Shown here: piece after piece, positions 1-13,358 of the stretch
Numbering within the stretch: position 1 is the first letter of the stretch
How the letters are laid out: every line of letters starts with the position of its first letter
Notes under the pieces: model-generated
Databases searched by the model: none
What the model was told of the DNA's origin: nothing
The model's input: only the letters and a program-made list of their open reading frames with translations
NCBI GenBank assembly: GCA_030068075.1
Contig: CM057831.1
Coordinates: 7,887,464-7,951,463 of the forward strand
DNA from: Paguma larvata
Lineage: Eukaryota > Chordata > Mammalia > Carnivora > Viverridae
Length of the DNA stretch: 64,000 bases
Direction: 5' to 3'
Position numbers and translations under genes: made by a program

Positions 1-220
1 GCAACAATGAGGACACCTGCCTCAAAGAGCCGCCAGGAAGGTTAACCGAGTTGGCGCCTGCCGCTGAGTGAGCACTGTGTGAGCGTTAGCTGTCAGGGTG
101 TCACTGTCACCCCCACGGCTACTACGAGAGCCGCTGGGAAGAAAGAGTAGAGGGAGCACTACAAACACAGGAGCAGGAGAAGCAAAGGAAAGGCCTGGTT
201 TGCTTTTCAGTGGGCTTTCT

Positions 221-238
221 CCCCCCCCCCCCCCCCCC
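221..238. repeat. C18 homopolymer
   Basis: Eighteen consecutive cytosines. The local open frames with proline or glycine runs are artefacts of this tract. Confidence 0.95.
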
Positions 239-529
239 ACCTCCCGGACCCAAGACCCAGGAGCCCAGCCCCAGGCTCCTTCCTGGACGCAGACCCAGCC
301 TCGCTCAGACAAAGGCCTGGCTCTCCAGCACAGGCTGCGGGGAGACAGACTGGGCAGCCGGGGGCCACCAGCCAGCCCAGGTCTTAGCACCAAAGATGTC
401 ACCTGTCCCGGGAAGCTGCTTACTCCGGAGCAAATTCTCATGTGTTGTCACCTCTGAGGAGACGGGAGTGGGGTCACACATTCATGCGTATATATAGTTA
501 TTTGGTACACACTGCCCTGGGGGCTGACC

Positions 530-655
530 ACCCTCCCCCCGCCCTCCTCCCTTCTTCCCTCCATTCCTCCATCCCTCTGTCCTTCCTCCTTCTCTTCCTC
601 CTTCCTTCCTCACCCCTCTCCTCCCTTTTTCCTCCCTCCCTCCCTTCTTCTCCTA
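530..655. repeat. Pyrimidine-rich (CCTT-like) tract
   Basis: About 125 bp almost entirely of C and T, dominated by tcc and cctt units, imperfect. Confidence 0.85.
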
Positions 656-2177
656 TTTTATTTATTGTAGCCTGGATTCTCCTTTTCCCAGTCCACCCTC
701 TAAATATACTCTCAAAGCAAGTAGAGACACACTTGCGTAAAGGCAGAATCCAAGGCCCTTATATTAAGGGACAAAGGAAGCCTGTGAAATTAGCAGGGTC
801 TGGGATCTGGAAGGTGACCGAGCTCCCCCTTGTTGCTTATTAATACCGAGGTTCTTGCTGGGGAGAGTGGAGGCAACATTTTCTCCCCTAGTCCAAACTG
901 CCCCTGGAGATACTCTTGACCACAGGCCCTTGGCTCCCTGAGGTGACTGAGGGATTGGAAGGGACAGGAGCTGGGGCCCCACACCTCTGGGCCAGTGTCC
1001 CCTTCCTCCCAATGTGGGCTTGCATTGCTATTCATTTCATCAAGACGTCCCTGCATGTGAGACCCCGGCTGCTTCTTGCTGCCCAGGTGTCTGTGCATGT
1101 TTGTTTAACACAGAGGGAGGAGACCAGCGAGCAAGCAAAGGCTCAGAGTTCAGGAAAGAGTGGGGTCACGTGTGCGGGTGCCGGCGGGCAGGTCTGAGTG
1201 ACAGGATCTTTGAACAGCCCTGGCACATGGTTCTGAGAGGCAGTTATGCCAGAGTGGAAGGGAGGACAGGGCAGAAGGAAAGGGAGGTGCCGGGAGAAGG
1301 CTCCAGGGCTGGGACTGTCACCTTCCCGGCCATCCCCAGGGTCTGGGGTCCGGGTGGGGCCTCACGTCAGGGACCCACATGGTCGGTCCAAACTGTGGCG
1401 AGGTGAGGGGCCCCTCCCGGTGCCTGGTAGGTGCTGACAGAGGTCCCGGCCTCTGATGGAGGAAACTTGGCTGCTCTTTGTGCCCCTCTCCTCAGCCTCG
1501 GCCACCCCCTCAGGGACATGATGAGTCATAAGGAACCGGGAGAGGACAACTGAGCGCCTCTCCCCGACAGACCTGCTCTGCACTGCAGGTGGCAACCAGG
1601 AAAGGGGTTCCGGAAAGGTGTTTCCAAGGTGGCAAGTGTGGTCTTTCAGTGGCTGCGTTCTCCGACCTCTTCCTCGGGTGCCTTGCACTTTTCACAAGCC
1701 GCTGCAGGGAATGGGTGGGCAGGGGCAGGGGGCTCTGCACCTCCGCGGGCCAGGGCCAGGGCTCTGGGCAGGAGAGAGCACTGTGTGCAGGTCTCTGCTC
1801 TCTACAGCCCTCTTTCTGGAGCGGAAACTGGGGACAGCTGCCTCCCACCACCTGTAATGTCACTCAAACTACAGGTGCAAACCACTCCTTGCAAACGGCA
1901 CCTGTGGAAAGGGGTTGGGAGGGTTGGTTTAACGCCAGACCAGCCCCATGGGCAGGAAGCCACTCAGAGGCCCTTCCCGGGTCCCCAGGCTGGAAAGTCA
2001 GTGGGGTCGCCCCAGGACTGGAAGAAAGGGCGAGCACCTTGCCAGTCCTCTGGAAGTGGAGCCCTCGTCCGTCCTTGTCCTATCACCTAACAGACTGTTT
2101 GTTACCTTCCATCTTTCCCTGTACCCACAAGAGTGCTGAGCTTAATTAAAATTGTGGAACAAGGACGTGACTCGGCA

Positions 2178-2245
2178 GCATTATTATCCTACCCCGCCCC
2201 GACTTTACCGCTGACAAAACTGAGGCAGAGATGGCTTAATTAACT
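2178..2245 (-). mobile_element. MIR SINE fragment (short)
   Basis: 'ttattatcctaccccgcccc' followed by 'acaaaactgaggcagagatg' resembles the reverse MIR 'tgaggaaactgaggcacaga' segment. Confidence 0.5.
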
Positions 2246-3494
2246 CACTCCTAAGGACCCCACCCCCCTCCAACCTTAGGCTTTTAGGGAAGGACGCTTA
2301 ACAACAAGCTGAATTCCCTGGTACTGAAAGTTCTTCTAGTAGTCTCACTTGCTTCCCTCCTCTACAAGAGCGGCCCTTTCCAGCTGTGAAGATCAGATGA
2401 GAAACACCGAGAGGGGTCCCCTCTTCAGGTGAAGCAGAAGTTTCCAGGCAAGGCTGCCATCTTGGAGAGAAAGTCCTCAACCCCGAAATCCAAGTGGTTG
2501 GTTGTGTCAGAAGCTGACTGCACTATACATCTGTCTTATCCTGCATGGAAGGGGAGGGGGGGGGCTTCAAATTACTTTAGCTATAGATCTCACAATTACT
2601 CTCCCTCTCTCTAATTTGGATGTTAATGTATTAGCTACAGCTTTGCCTTCTAGGCTAGAAATTGTTTTTTTCCCCCCGCCCTGAAATTATACATCCAGAT
2701 AGAGTGGTGTTCATTAAAGTAAGATTAGGAGAGGATAATATGTGAGAGGTATGTAATCTTTTGCAAATGGTTAGTAAATTGGAACTACCCCAATTACAAT
2801 CTTGTTCATCACACAGGGCTGAATTGCTCTGCCGGGGACGGGAGTCTCAGCCACAGCCCTGCTCAGCTCACATTTCATAAATATTGTATACACATGATAT
2901 TCGCAGCCATCTGCTTCGCTGATCGCCGAGCGCATTTTCTGACTTTCTGGTTGACTGCAGAGAGTGACAGAAGCAGGGCGGCCCTCCTGCCTGCCCACCT
3001 CGAAGCCCGGCTGGGCCGGCCCTCCCCAAGGGCTCTGTGATGTCATGTGGCTCGGGCTCACGCCCATGCGCCTCACTCAGGACCGCGCCAGACTGGATGG
3101 GGTTCTCCTCGCAGGGAAGAGGCCCCCACTAATGCCTCTGCGTGCCTCCGAAGGTCTCACCGAGCAGGCACCGTGTGCGGTGTGGCTGTACTAGCAGAGA
3201 TCACTCTAGAAGGCGGCACACAGAAGTTGACTTGGAGAACTTACTCCATCCCTGGCCCCGGAAGGTGGGGGTGGGGGGTGGCGCCTGGGGGGGGTGTCCT
3301 GGGTCAGCTGAAGGGTTCTGGCTCTGGCTGGCAGGGGCCGACGGTCTGTGACGTGGGGTGAGGCACCCTCGGTTTTCACGGTCCCCTCGGCATGAGAGCT
3401 GGGTCCGGCTCCTCCGCCCACCCCTTCGGTTGGGCCAGGGCTGCTCGGGCTGGCCACTTCGTTTCCCTAAAATCCCATTTCTTTCCAAGGCGTG

Positions 3495-3718
3495 GTGAAG
3501 TATCATGATTTAGAAGGAGGATCCTGGCCTCAGAGCGTCTGGATTTAAATGCTACCCTGAGATTGACCCGTTGTGGGATCCTGATCTGGGTTGGGGCTCC
3601 CCATCTGTAAAATGGGTATGATAATAATAATACCTACCCCTTAAGGTTATGGCGGGTTAATACTTAGGACAGTACCTGGCATACAGCAAGAGCTCAATAC
3701 ATGTGAGCTATTATTTTA
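3495..3718 (+). mobile_element. MIR SINE
   Basis: Decayed but recognisable MIR core and tail: 'ccatctgtaaaatgggtatg', a run of ATA triplets, 'acagtacctggcatacagc' and 'agctcaatacatg'. Boundaries are approximate. Confidence 0.85.
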
Positions 3719-4019
3719 TCGCAAAGGTATTTGGGGTCTCTTCCTGAATCTCAGAATTCCCCCCAGACAGCACATCTATCAGAACCTACATGTATTTTGC
3801 TAGGTGCCAACTCTAAGTAGGAGAGAACCAGACAGAGAAGGGGCTGGATCCTTGTGTGAGCAAAGTGCCCGGCACCCGGTTTTCCAGGAGTGACCTCATT
3901 TCTTTCTCAAAGTCTTTGAAACATAGATATTTTTATGTTCATTGTACAGATGAGGAAGGTGAGGCCCCAAGCATTTTAAAAGGTCTGCTGTTGCTGCCTT
4001 TTAAAAACCTGCCGTGTAC

Positions 4020-4870
4020 CGTTTCACGGTAAAACCCCAAATCCTTAACACGGCCTGGTAAAATCCTCCGTGATCCGGCCATAGCCCACTGCCTTGCTCG
4101 TCTGCTGCTGGTTCCTGGCACTCCCGCCTCGCTGGCCCGGTCCTTGTCCACACCACGCACCCTCCCGCCTCAGGAGCTTTGCACGTGCTTGCTTCTGCTG
4201 CCTGGGCTTGACCTCCTTGTCCCTTTTTGCTGAAATAATTCCTGTTCATCCCTCACGTCTCAACTCCCGCTTCTCCAGAGAAACCTTCCTGGAACCCCGC
4301 CCCCTTCCGCCCCAGACCGGAGAAGGCCCCCACTTACACATGCTTTGATGGCAACCCCCGTATCTCTTTCATAGCGCCTCTTACAATTAGAGCTGAATAC
4401 TCCACCGTGTGCGTATGGTTGGCTTCGCTGAGGGCAAGACTCACGGGGGCACGGTCTGTAATAGTCAAGAGAGGGTGGGCCATGCCACGGAGACAAAAAT
4501 TCCAAACGTCGTGTTTCTCTCTCGTGCCGCGAGTCCCACGTGGGTCGGGGCAGCCCTCTGCTCCGCCTGGTCACTCAGGGATGGGCAACAGTGGAGACGC
4601 GGCACCTCGGGGCGCACGATCGGGAACCCCCGCCCTTCTCAGTGGCCGCCGTGGGGAGGGGAGAGGCTGGAGAATCGTGCGCGGGCACGCCCCCTACTCC
4701 ATGCTGCATACTCTCCAACCGCGAGGGGGCTGGGAGCTACGGCGGGCCAGGGGGGTATTTGATCTGTCACAGAGACCTTATCCAGTTTGTTCTCGCGCAT
4801 GTTTCCCGTGCCTGGCATGCTGCCTGGCAGATAAGGGAGCTCAGCGAGTATCTGTGGAGCGGATGAGGGT
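4020..4870 (+). mobile_element. L2 LINE 3' end fragment
   Basis: The order of motifs follows the L2 3' region: 'cctccgtgatccggcc', 'gagctttgcacgtgcttgc', 'cacgtctcaactcccgcttc', 'gagaaaccttcctggaac', then 'gtgcctggcatgctgcctgg' and 'gagtatctgtggagcggatg'. Possibly two pieces with an insertion near 4450-4750. A 248-codon open frame across it is not a gene. Confidence 0.7.
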
Positions 4871-5299
4871 GGGCATCAGTCAGGACCGCCCAGCGGGCAG
4901 GGGAGCCAGGCCTTCAGGCCGCGACTCTCCTAATGTCAAACCCTTTGGCCTTTGTGTTGAGGTCTCCCCAGTTTTACGGGATGCTTTTCTCCTCCCTACG
5001 GAGAAGACAGAGGAGCAGGCGGTTAGACGCTTAATAGATCTGTTTCTCCTGAGGAAGGCGATGAACGCTGCGTGTCCCCCAATCAGCCGCAATCAGCCAT
5101 GTAGCCGCTCACCAGAGACGAGTGGCGATTCACACCCAGCGAACGTTCCTTAAGTGCCTACTGTGTGCCGGGTGTGTCATCGCGGCTCGTGTGTGCGTGG
5201 AAGCCTGGGGCTTCCTGCTTCACAGGCAGGGGTACTGGTGCTCAGTGGTACAGCTGGATTCAGAGAGTGGCCGGCTCGCAGCCTCGCCCCCTCGCCCCT

Positions 5300-5470
5300 G
5301 CAGCCAGTGGCTCCCAGACAGAGCAAGTGTCAGAAGCATCTGGAGGACTTGTGGACACGCAGGCCGCTAGGCCCCACCCCCAGAGCTTCTGATTCAAAAG
5401 ACACGGGCGGGGACTTCGAACCTGCCCTGGTAAGGAGCTGCAGGTGACACCACCTGCGGGGCCGGGGCCC
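5300..5470 (+). mobile_element. MER5A-type hAT DNA transposon relic
   Basis: Contains 'cagtggctcccagac', 'agaagcatctggagg', 'ggccccacccccagagctt', 'ctgattcaaaagacacggg' and 'gagctgcaggtgacacc', in the order of the MER5A consensus. Non-autonomous and ancient. Confidence 0.8.
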
Positions 5471-5642
5471 ACCCCTGCAGACGCACCTGCCCTGCCGTGG
5501 GCTGCCCGGTGGCGAGTGGCAAGGCGTGCTTCCCTCACTAACTCGGCTCGGGTGCCTTGGCTGGGGGGTGGGGATCAGGAACGTAACACTTCGGTGGCTG
5601 GTATTTGGCACCTCTCTGCGAGGCTGCCTGCAATCGAAGTGT

Positions 5643-5716
5643 ATAAAATGAGAGGGTTGGACAGGACAAGCTCCGAGGTGCTCTGCAGATCTGACCTCCT
5701 ATATGCTATGATTGGA
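5643..5716 (+). mobile_element. Fragment of an ancient MIR-like CORE-SINE tail
   Basis: 'ataaaatgagagggttggac' through 'gatctgacctcctatatgct' resembles a common ancient mammalian repeat tail. The family name is uncertain. Confidence 0.45.
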
Positions 5717-6099
5717 TGAACTAAACCAAAGCTACAGATTCCATTTAAGTGTCTTCCTAGGTGGGAAGCGCCGCAGACTAAAAATTGTGTAACAATAAAT
5801 GCCTAGGGAAGTCAAGGAGCTATCGAGTAGCCACTGTGAGCTCAACGTACTGCAGGGCTCTGGGGAATCCGGGACAAGTGTAACATGTGACCCCGCTGCG
5901 CAAGGAACCAGCGGCCTGGCGTGGAGAGAAAACACGCACCTGAGACAATGAGAGGAAAAGGCGTCAGGATGTCACCAAGTGCTAATTGGTGTGAGTCCCT
6001 TTAGGGGCTAGCGGCAGGGTTTGGGAAACCCCAAGGAGGAGGTACGACCCCGGGAGCCTAGACGCTTGACGAGTCCCTGTGACCAACACCTGTGTACCC

Positions 6100-6260
6100 C
6101 CGTAGCATTTTTATCTACGCGGTCGCCACAACCTGGGGCGAGGTGGGTATTTTGAGGGTGAAGAAACAGACTCAGAGACTCGCCCAAAGTCAACTTTTAT
6201 TATGAAGAAGTTGGGGTTTGAACCTAGGTCTGCTGACCACAAAGCTCTTGTCCTTCAGGA
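6100..6260 (-). mobile_element. MIR SINE fragment
   Basis: Reads as reverse MIR: 'gtgaagaaacagactcagag', 'actcgcccaaagtcaac' and 'tttgaacctaggtctgctg'. Confidence 0.75.
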
Positions 6261-6748
6261 GACTGGGCGGGAGGGACCCGAGGGATGGTGCACCTTGCCC
6301 AGGCCACATGCAGAGTCCTGAGTGAGAGGAAGTGGTAGAAGAGGTGGGCCGGGTGAGGCGTGTGCTAACTCGATAAACCCAGGAAGCCTTCCTGGAGTCC
6401 CTGAGTATGATGGGAATAGTGAAAATCAGGAGCTATCTGCAAGAAGGGTTTTATAGGGCTAACATGGTCACCCACCGGCGACGCGGGGAGCAGCCAGGGC
6501 CCAGATAGGGCAGTGCGTTGTAGCAGAGCTACTCGGGGTCCCGGAGGCTCTGGGTTTCTACCGCCTCTCTCCAGGCGGCCATCTTTGTGTGCCCTGGAAA
6601 AAAGGCATGCCTTCCAAGAAGATGCAACTGGGCATCAGGTCACCACGCTTGGCTAGCAGAGGGTGGGCTGCCTCCCTGTCCTTGATCTGACACTCTTGTC
6701 AAAGGAACAGTCTGTACAACTGTATCTGGTAGCCTCGTCTGCCTCCCA

Positions 6749-6782
<34 letters not shown>
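6749..6782. repeat. (CA)n microsatellite
   Basis: About 17 uninterrupted CA units, probably length-polymorphic. Confidence 0.97.
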
Positions 6783-6784
<2 letters not shown>

Positions 6785-7119
6785 GGACCCACACCCTCTC
6801 CCTTCCCAGGGAATTCACTTCCTTGGGGGACCGCCATCCTCTGTGCCTTCAAGCCCCTTCACCCCTCCTTCCCCACATGCTAGCCGAATCCCTCCTCCGA
6901 GGGGCTGCTGGTGGGGCCGGAAGCTGCTAGGAGAATAAAATCCACAAGGTCAGGGAGACAGTGGAGCCAGAGGCAGTGGTTCTCCCTCTGACTTTAAGGA
7001 TGGAGTAACAAAGGAGATAGTGCCGAGAGGCACTGCCAAGGACAAGGCAAGGCTTTGGAGGCCTCCGCGCCCCTCATCAAACTGCTAAAATGGAATACAA
7101 AGCTCAAGTCTTTATTACC

Positions 7120-7141
7120 AAAAAAAAAAAAAAAAAAAAAA
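7120..7141. repeat. Poly-A run (22)
   Basis: A homopolymer without a recognisable SINE or processed-gene body in front of it. Confidence 0.9.
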
Positions 7142-7899
7142 GGTAGCAGCCGCTGAAGAGTGCGAGCCAGTGAGGTGGGAGAGAGAAGAGAGCCACACTG
7201 AAATCAATACCGGCCAGGACAAGCATTATCCCATGTGGAACACCTCAAGCCTCTGCCTAGAAAATTTGATTGGATCTTCAGAAAAACCTATTAGTGTGTT
7301 GTCAGGACCTTCTGGTGATAACTGACCAGCTCTCGCCAATCGATGTGATGTGCTTCACTCGTGTAGCTCCTGATTTTTTAACAGCATAATTGTTTTTTTA
7401 ATAACGGGCTGGCTCAGCCACTCCAGCAAGCAGGGAGTCAGAGCCCGACTCCCAACTTAAAATATAGAGAAACACGATGCTCCAGCCACTTCTTCCTAAT
7501 TGCACAATTACTTTAAGGAGCGCCAGGATGGAAGACGGGGGCGGGGGTGAGGCTTTTTGCGGCGAAGCCAAGTTAAGAAAAGTCACAGAAGTAATTACAC
7601 AAGTCAAAATTATTTGCTAGATGAAATCCGTTCTTCACAAAGGAACCTTTATTTATTTTTTTAAAGAAAAAGGGCAAAAATCGCACGATCTCAGCGCGGC
7701 AAGGATACCATAGAGCAACAGCGGAATTAGTGGTCAATTATTACAGCTTCTTAATTTTCACCCCGAGAGCTTGCAACACATTTTATTTGGGTTCTTAAAT
7801 GCACTGTCACAGGCGCGGTGTTTCTGCCCTTTACCATGCCTTGGATCTGAGATGGCAAAGTACTTTACAAACAAATAACTCCAAACAATTTGGGATCGA

Positions 7900-7992
7900 G
7901 GCTCTTTATAGATGGAGAGCAGGGCCCAGGGAGGAAGCAATTTGCCCGAGGTCACGGGCTGAATCAGAGGCACAGCTGGAAACACTACTCAT
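7900..7992 (-). mobile_element. MIR SINE fragment
   Basis: 'atttgcccgaggtcacggg' followed by 'aatcagaggcacagctgg' is a decayed reverse MIR core. Confidence 0.65.
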
Positions 7993-9039
7993 GAATGCTG
8001 GCTCCTGGAGCCTGCCTCCCTCCCCCACACACCAAAACAAAACCCCAAAGCTGGAAGACAGCAACCGGGCAGAGAAGTCGCCGGCCCTCCAAGGCCCTGG
8101 GTGTCCACGCTGACAATTTGCTGTACAGATTGGAAGCCGGGCGTGCAGGTCGGAGATCTCTGCGCGCTGCCGTTGCTGAAACCGAGAGAATCGGTCGCTA
8201 ATGAAAGTATTCTGTGTTCTCTGCATTGTTTGGGGCGGCCCAGCTTCCCATCCTGAGTCCCCGGAATGTTGGTCAGACTCTTGCAAAGCGTCAGCCTTGC
8301 GGGAAGTCTTGACGGCTCACTCACAGTGGGACTCTGCCCACCTGGACTGGCTCTCTCAAGAACCTGGCGCTGTGTGCTCAGTGTTGGGGTGTAAGATTCA
8401 GAAGAGGAGAGGAGAGCGAGCTCGAGAGGGTGGGAGGAAGGAGGCAAGGAAAGAAGGACAAGGTGGGGCTGTTTTCCAACTTTCGCAGGCTCTGGGGCCT
8501 CTCCTTACAGAACCTCTATCCCACACTACAGAATTTCTCTTACAATCCCCCGAATGCAGTTCATGCGTGATTATTTACCGGTTCAGTCTGGTTGTAGTTT
8601 TACTGGCTGACCGCATTATAGTTTTGTCGAGATTTAATTAAACATTTAATAATTTCGATTTGACCATTTTCTTCCCTGTATTTTGGAGCTCGTTTTCTCT
8701 TTTTTTCTTTCCAAGTCTCAAATATGTTCACAGGCCCCGGAAATGTTTACAAGACACAGGCATTACCCATATTGACCTTGAAGGTTAAAACAGCCCAGAG
8801 AGAGATATAAGGAGGGAGGGGAGACATCAGCGCTGACCAGGACAGCAAGGAAGCAGAATCGAAACCAAACCGAGACAAAAATTTAGCAAAACCGACAGAC
8901 GGAGTTCTAGAAACTATAGAGTTGCCGGTTAGAAAGAAGAAGGCAGGCGGGCCTTCCCAGCATATTTCCAGGAAAGAGACAGACAGATGAAAGACCACAC
9001 CAACCATAGATGGAAAAAAAAATCTCTCATTATTCAATA

Positions 9040-9330
9040 ATTTATTGAGCAGACGGCCAGATACTGCACTTGGCTTCAGAGACACAGAGCTGGATCAGAC
9101 GCAGTCTCTACTCTCAAGGAATTTACTGTGCTACTGAGGGAGACAGAAAGGTAAGCAAAGAGTTCAGGTATGTGATAAGGACTCAAATGGAGGTGAGCGT
9201 GGGAGGCGGAGCAAGTTCAGAGAAGGTATCCAGGGGAAAGACGCTTGGAGTGTTCAAAGGCACAGAGGTGTGGACGGCCATGGGCTGGAGCTTGAGGAAG
9301 GCCCGGTAGCGGGTGTGGGTGCAGGTGCAG
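9040..9330 (-). mobile_element. L2 LINE 3' end fragment, reverse
   Basis: 'aataatttattgagcagacg' and 'ctcaaggaatttactgtgct', then 'cttggagtgttcaaaggcac', correspond to the reverse complement of the L2 3' end. Strongly decayed. Confidence 0.6.
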
Positions 9331-12300
9331 GAGGACCACTGGGTGAGCCTGAAAAGCCAAACCAAGTTGACTTAAGACTCTGAGGATTTGGATGGATTCT
9401 GCAAACAAAGGTCAACCAGGAGTGGTTTCCAACCAGTTTGCTTCTGTTTGGGGCTGCAATGGCGCCGGGGCACAGGCTTGGGGAAGCCAGACAAAAGGCT
9501 GTCCCCCTCGTGCAGCGGGAGGTAAGGGGCCTGAGCGAGGGAGGGGAAACAATGAGGTTGGGTCAAGCGGGAGAAGCGTTTAGGGGGCAGGAGCTGGGCA
9601 CAGGTTGGAAGTGGGGGACGAGGGAGAGACCGGGGTGAGGGATGACCCCAGGGCTCATGGCTGCCAACGCTGTTGTACGGAAGAGAGAGAAGAAAGGAAG
9701 GGGCAGGTATAGAGGAAAGCTTTCATTTCTCCAGAGCCCTGTAATCCTAAGGCGGGTCCCAGGCTAGAGGGATCTTGTCCCCAAGAGGCCTCTGAAAAGC
9801 CATGGGAAAAAGCCAGAAAAACCCTTTAAGGGGTGGGAAGAGTAGGGATGGAGAGAGTCACTGGTCGACTATGAGGGAGCACTCCCGGCCAAGACAGAAA
9901 CACCCCAGAAGCCAAACACTAGAAATCTGTGAGTTCAGTCTTAGAAGAGAGGGGCTCGAAGTCAATAGGACTCCGAAGGAACATGACCGAAGCCTCTAAG
10001 ACCACTCTGAACACAGGACTGGGGCTCCTGTCATGATTCATGGCTGAAGGGAGTTTACTGGAAGTGAGCTAATGAAAGCTCTGTGCTATACCCAGAAGTC
10101 TGTATGGCCCCTGGCTAGCTATACAACCTCCGTAATAGCCAGGGTGATGGTGGGGTTGGACTGAGACACAGATATCTGTCAATCACGGCAAATTCATCGG
10201 GTTAAACTCCCATCACCCAGAGCTGACCCTTTCCTACCGGAGGAAGTAATGAGCTAGAAATAAGTGCCATCCGAAACTGGGTCTAAGTAAATCTGGGCTC
10301 GTGGACATCTCAAGCCACAGCTTCGGTTTGGGCTTGCAAACAGATGGATACTCTAGCATGAAATTGCCAAGATTAAGAAGAGAATGCTGGTTTCGTACGT
10401 GCGGCTGGGGAAATGGCCCGGGGAGGTCCGTGGAGCTGGATTCCCGAATCCTGGCCCAGGACTCGCTCAGCATTCACGGGAAGTAAACAGCCCCAGAGCG
10501 AAAGCAACTGCATTTCTTGCCCGGTCTTTGATGCTGGCAAAGGGAAGACAAACGACCGCTCTCTGGTTTGGGGACGGCATGAATGAACCACACATGTCCA
10601 TAAATAAACCAGGAGCCCTCCAAACACGCGGCGCGTTTGTTCACACAAAAGCCGGGCTGGCAGCCCTCTCGCCGAGCCGTGCTCACAGTCGGATCCTTAA
10701 TGCATTGTGAGCGTTCAATCAAACTTTTAGCGGTGAAACTCTGGGAGCAAAAAGCCAGCTAAGCCCAAATGGTCCCTTTGCTTTTCCATCTTTTGTGGCT
10801 GCCTGGCTGTGCGCTTATGGGTTCTGTTGTCAACAAACTCCTGGCTTGCCTGTGAGCACTCCAAATTATTGAAAATGACTACAGCTTAAGACTGGCAGGA
10901 TGATTGTTAAAAACAGCCCTGGCATTAATCATAGCTTAAGAGCTTTTGGAAAATGATTCTAATTCAGAAGGGGTGGCTTACAAAGAGGCTTGTCGAAAAG
11001 CGAAGCAGACATCAAATTCTGAAAGGCGAAAAGCCTCCTTGGTACCCACACCTGGCTCCTTCTGAAATCCAGCTGGCAGACGTGTGCGGGGGGCACAGCC
11101 CGTCCCTGCCAGCTCAGCCCATCTGAGACCACCTTGGGCTGTCCTCGAGTCTCACGGCACCCGGGCACCCTGAGACGCGAAAGACTCCTTGGGAGTGCCC
11201 ACGGTTAGAAGTCTTACTGGCCGTCCTTGGAATAAGGCAGAGGTGGCCGGGCGCCTCGTATTCTGTCAACAGTTGGAATGCCTTAGACCGGTGCTAAAGC
11301 AAGCTGTGTGCACAGAGGCAGCTGCGTGGGCAAACACATGGTCAGCATTTGCAAGGAGCCAGGCAGGGCAACGAGCTAATACTTCTGCCTTTTGCCTGCC
11401 TGGCACAACAAAGGAGAATGATTTTTGCCATCAGCATTCTCCCTATCACGGACTCATTGCACAATTTAGTATGATTAATGGTTTCCATTTAGGAGAAGCC
11501 GAGAATGAAAACAGTGGGGGCGCGCCAGCAACCCGGCTGGGGGTGTTTGCGGCTACAACTGGAGTGCAAGGGCAAGGGCAAGGGGGGCGCGGTCGTGCCC
11601 TCCACCTTCCCTTCCCGGCACGACTGGGGAGGCACTGTAGGGTGAAGAAGCACATGGCTTTTGACATGCATTTGCACAAACGAGTCTGAGAAATGCCCCC
11701 TTGTGACGCACTGTCTGCTGTTCCGTCCTTGGAGCCTTCCAAACATTTGCGACCCAGAAGCAGCTCCCTCTTGACCTGCCACAGGGAGCCTCGTTCCTGA
11801 AAGTTCCTACCTAAGGGCTGGGTCTGAGGCTGCCCGGCGGCAGGGCCGTGTGGCCGGAGCTAGCAAACTAACCGCACCGCCTCTGTCTCTGGAGCCCGCA
11901 GGCTGGAGAACCGAGTCTCGGCTCCCATCGGCTGGCTCTCTGGGGACTTCTTCTTCTCCACTCTGCAGTATCCTTTTCGTCCCACTTCTGAAGGCACTGC
12001 TCCTGGTCGGATCTCACAGCTGCTGGAGGTGAGCGGTGAGACCGTGGCCGCCATAGCCAGAGACTTGTGGGTGCTGATAGAAACCAACCAGGAAAACACA
12101 GAGGATTCAAGAGGGCCTGCATTTTTTTTTTTTTTTAAAGCAATAGCTTTTGAAACTGAAGCCAGAAAAGGGAGAAAATTGGTGATCTTGGCTGGGTCTA
12201 ACGTGACTCGAGACCCTTCTCGATGCATTGGTGTCTCTGCAAGGAAATCTATTATTTTCCATAAACTGTCTTAAGCATCTCCCGGGCTACATTTCTGGCT

Positions 12301-12529
12301 GTGTTAAGAATCAAGCCATCAAGAACAGCTGTGAATGTTATACACTTTCAGCAGCAGCAATGGGCTTTGGCAGGGAAGCGGGAGCAAAAAAACCCAAGTA
12401 GGACATTTCGGTTGACAGTAATGGCATTTTCCCTTCCTTGTCCAAACGATAAGAGATTCATGCTCCTAATTGCAACACTATAGCTGCCCCCATCACTTTA
12501 TTCTGGGAGAGGAGGTTAGAGAAAACAGG

Positions 12530-12565
12530 CCTAGAGAGAGGGAGAGAAAGAGAGAGAGAGAGAGA
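12530..12565. repeat. (GA)n simple repeat
   Basis: A purine GA run with a few interruptions at its left end. Confidence 0.85.
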
Positions 12566-13358
12566 TGGATAGTAATTTCGTCACTAGCTAACAGAGACTG
12601 ATTAGTGCAGAAGACTACCCTCCATAGCAATACTTTTTAATCAGGTCTGCTGTGTCTGGGCAAACAGCTTTTGTGGATTAGCTAGACGGGAGCCTGCCAG
12701 CGTCCGTTGCAAGTTTAAACGATGAAATACACAACTACAGAGAAAACAAACCAAAAAGGGTAATAAAGTCACACATTTCAATATTCAGCAACCATTAAGG
12801 GATTTAAATATTTGCTCGCTATTAAAGGCTTGCATGAGGCGCTTCCAACACCAGCTCTGGAAGACTGAAATATCAATTACAGATCAATTTTCCCCCTAAG
12901 TAAACACTAATGCAGGATAAACAGTATTAGAAGATGCAGTCGTAACATTGCTGACTCCAGGATGGACTTCCTGCTGGTAACAGCAAGTTTAAGCCTGGTG
13001 ATTAATTAACCTGAGAAGATAGCACTTAAGGAAGATTTAAGGCGATCATGTCTGAAATATGACTGTGAGCCAGTGGACGCTTAAAGGGCAGCTGAAGTCC
13101 TGGGCCCAGAGCGTGTGCCGATTTGACCCGCTCTGGGCTTCCTCACTTTCCCCGAAATCACCACCCCACAGCTCAACACCTCGAAGGATTAGAGGGAGTC
13201 GAAAGGCATCGGCGGTGGGTGTGCTTGTGAGAGAGAAAGTAGCTGACTTTAAGTCAGGTTCCTTGTCGGGATTAGTTCCACAGTTGAATAGGCAAAGCCC
13301 GAGGTGCAATTCCTGGCTCCGACCAGTAGGGGCAGTAGACTTGGGAATGAAAAATGAC

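Noticed and set aside
4407..5153. A 248-codon plus-strand open frame
   Set aside because: Starts at GTG and runs over an L2 fragment. Overlapping frames of similar length exist on both strands.
7120..7141. A poly-A run as the tail of a processed pseudogene
   Set aside because: No coding-like sequence or target duplication is seen in front of it. The same holds for the runs at 13359, 23215 and 43962.
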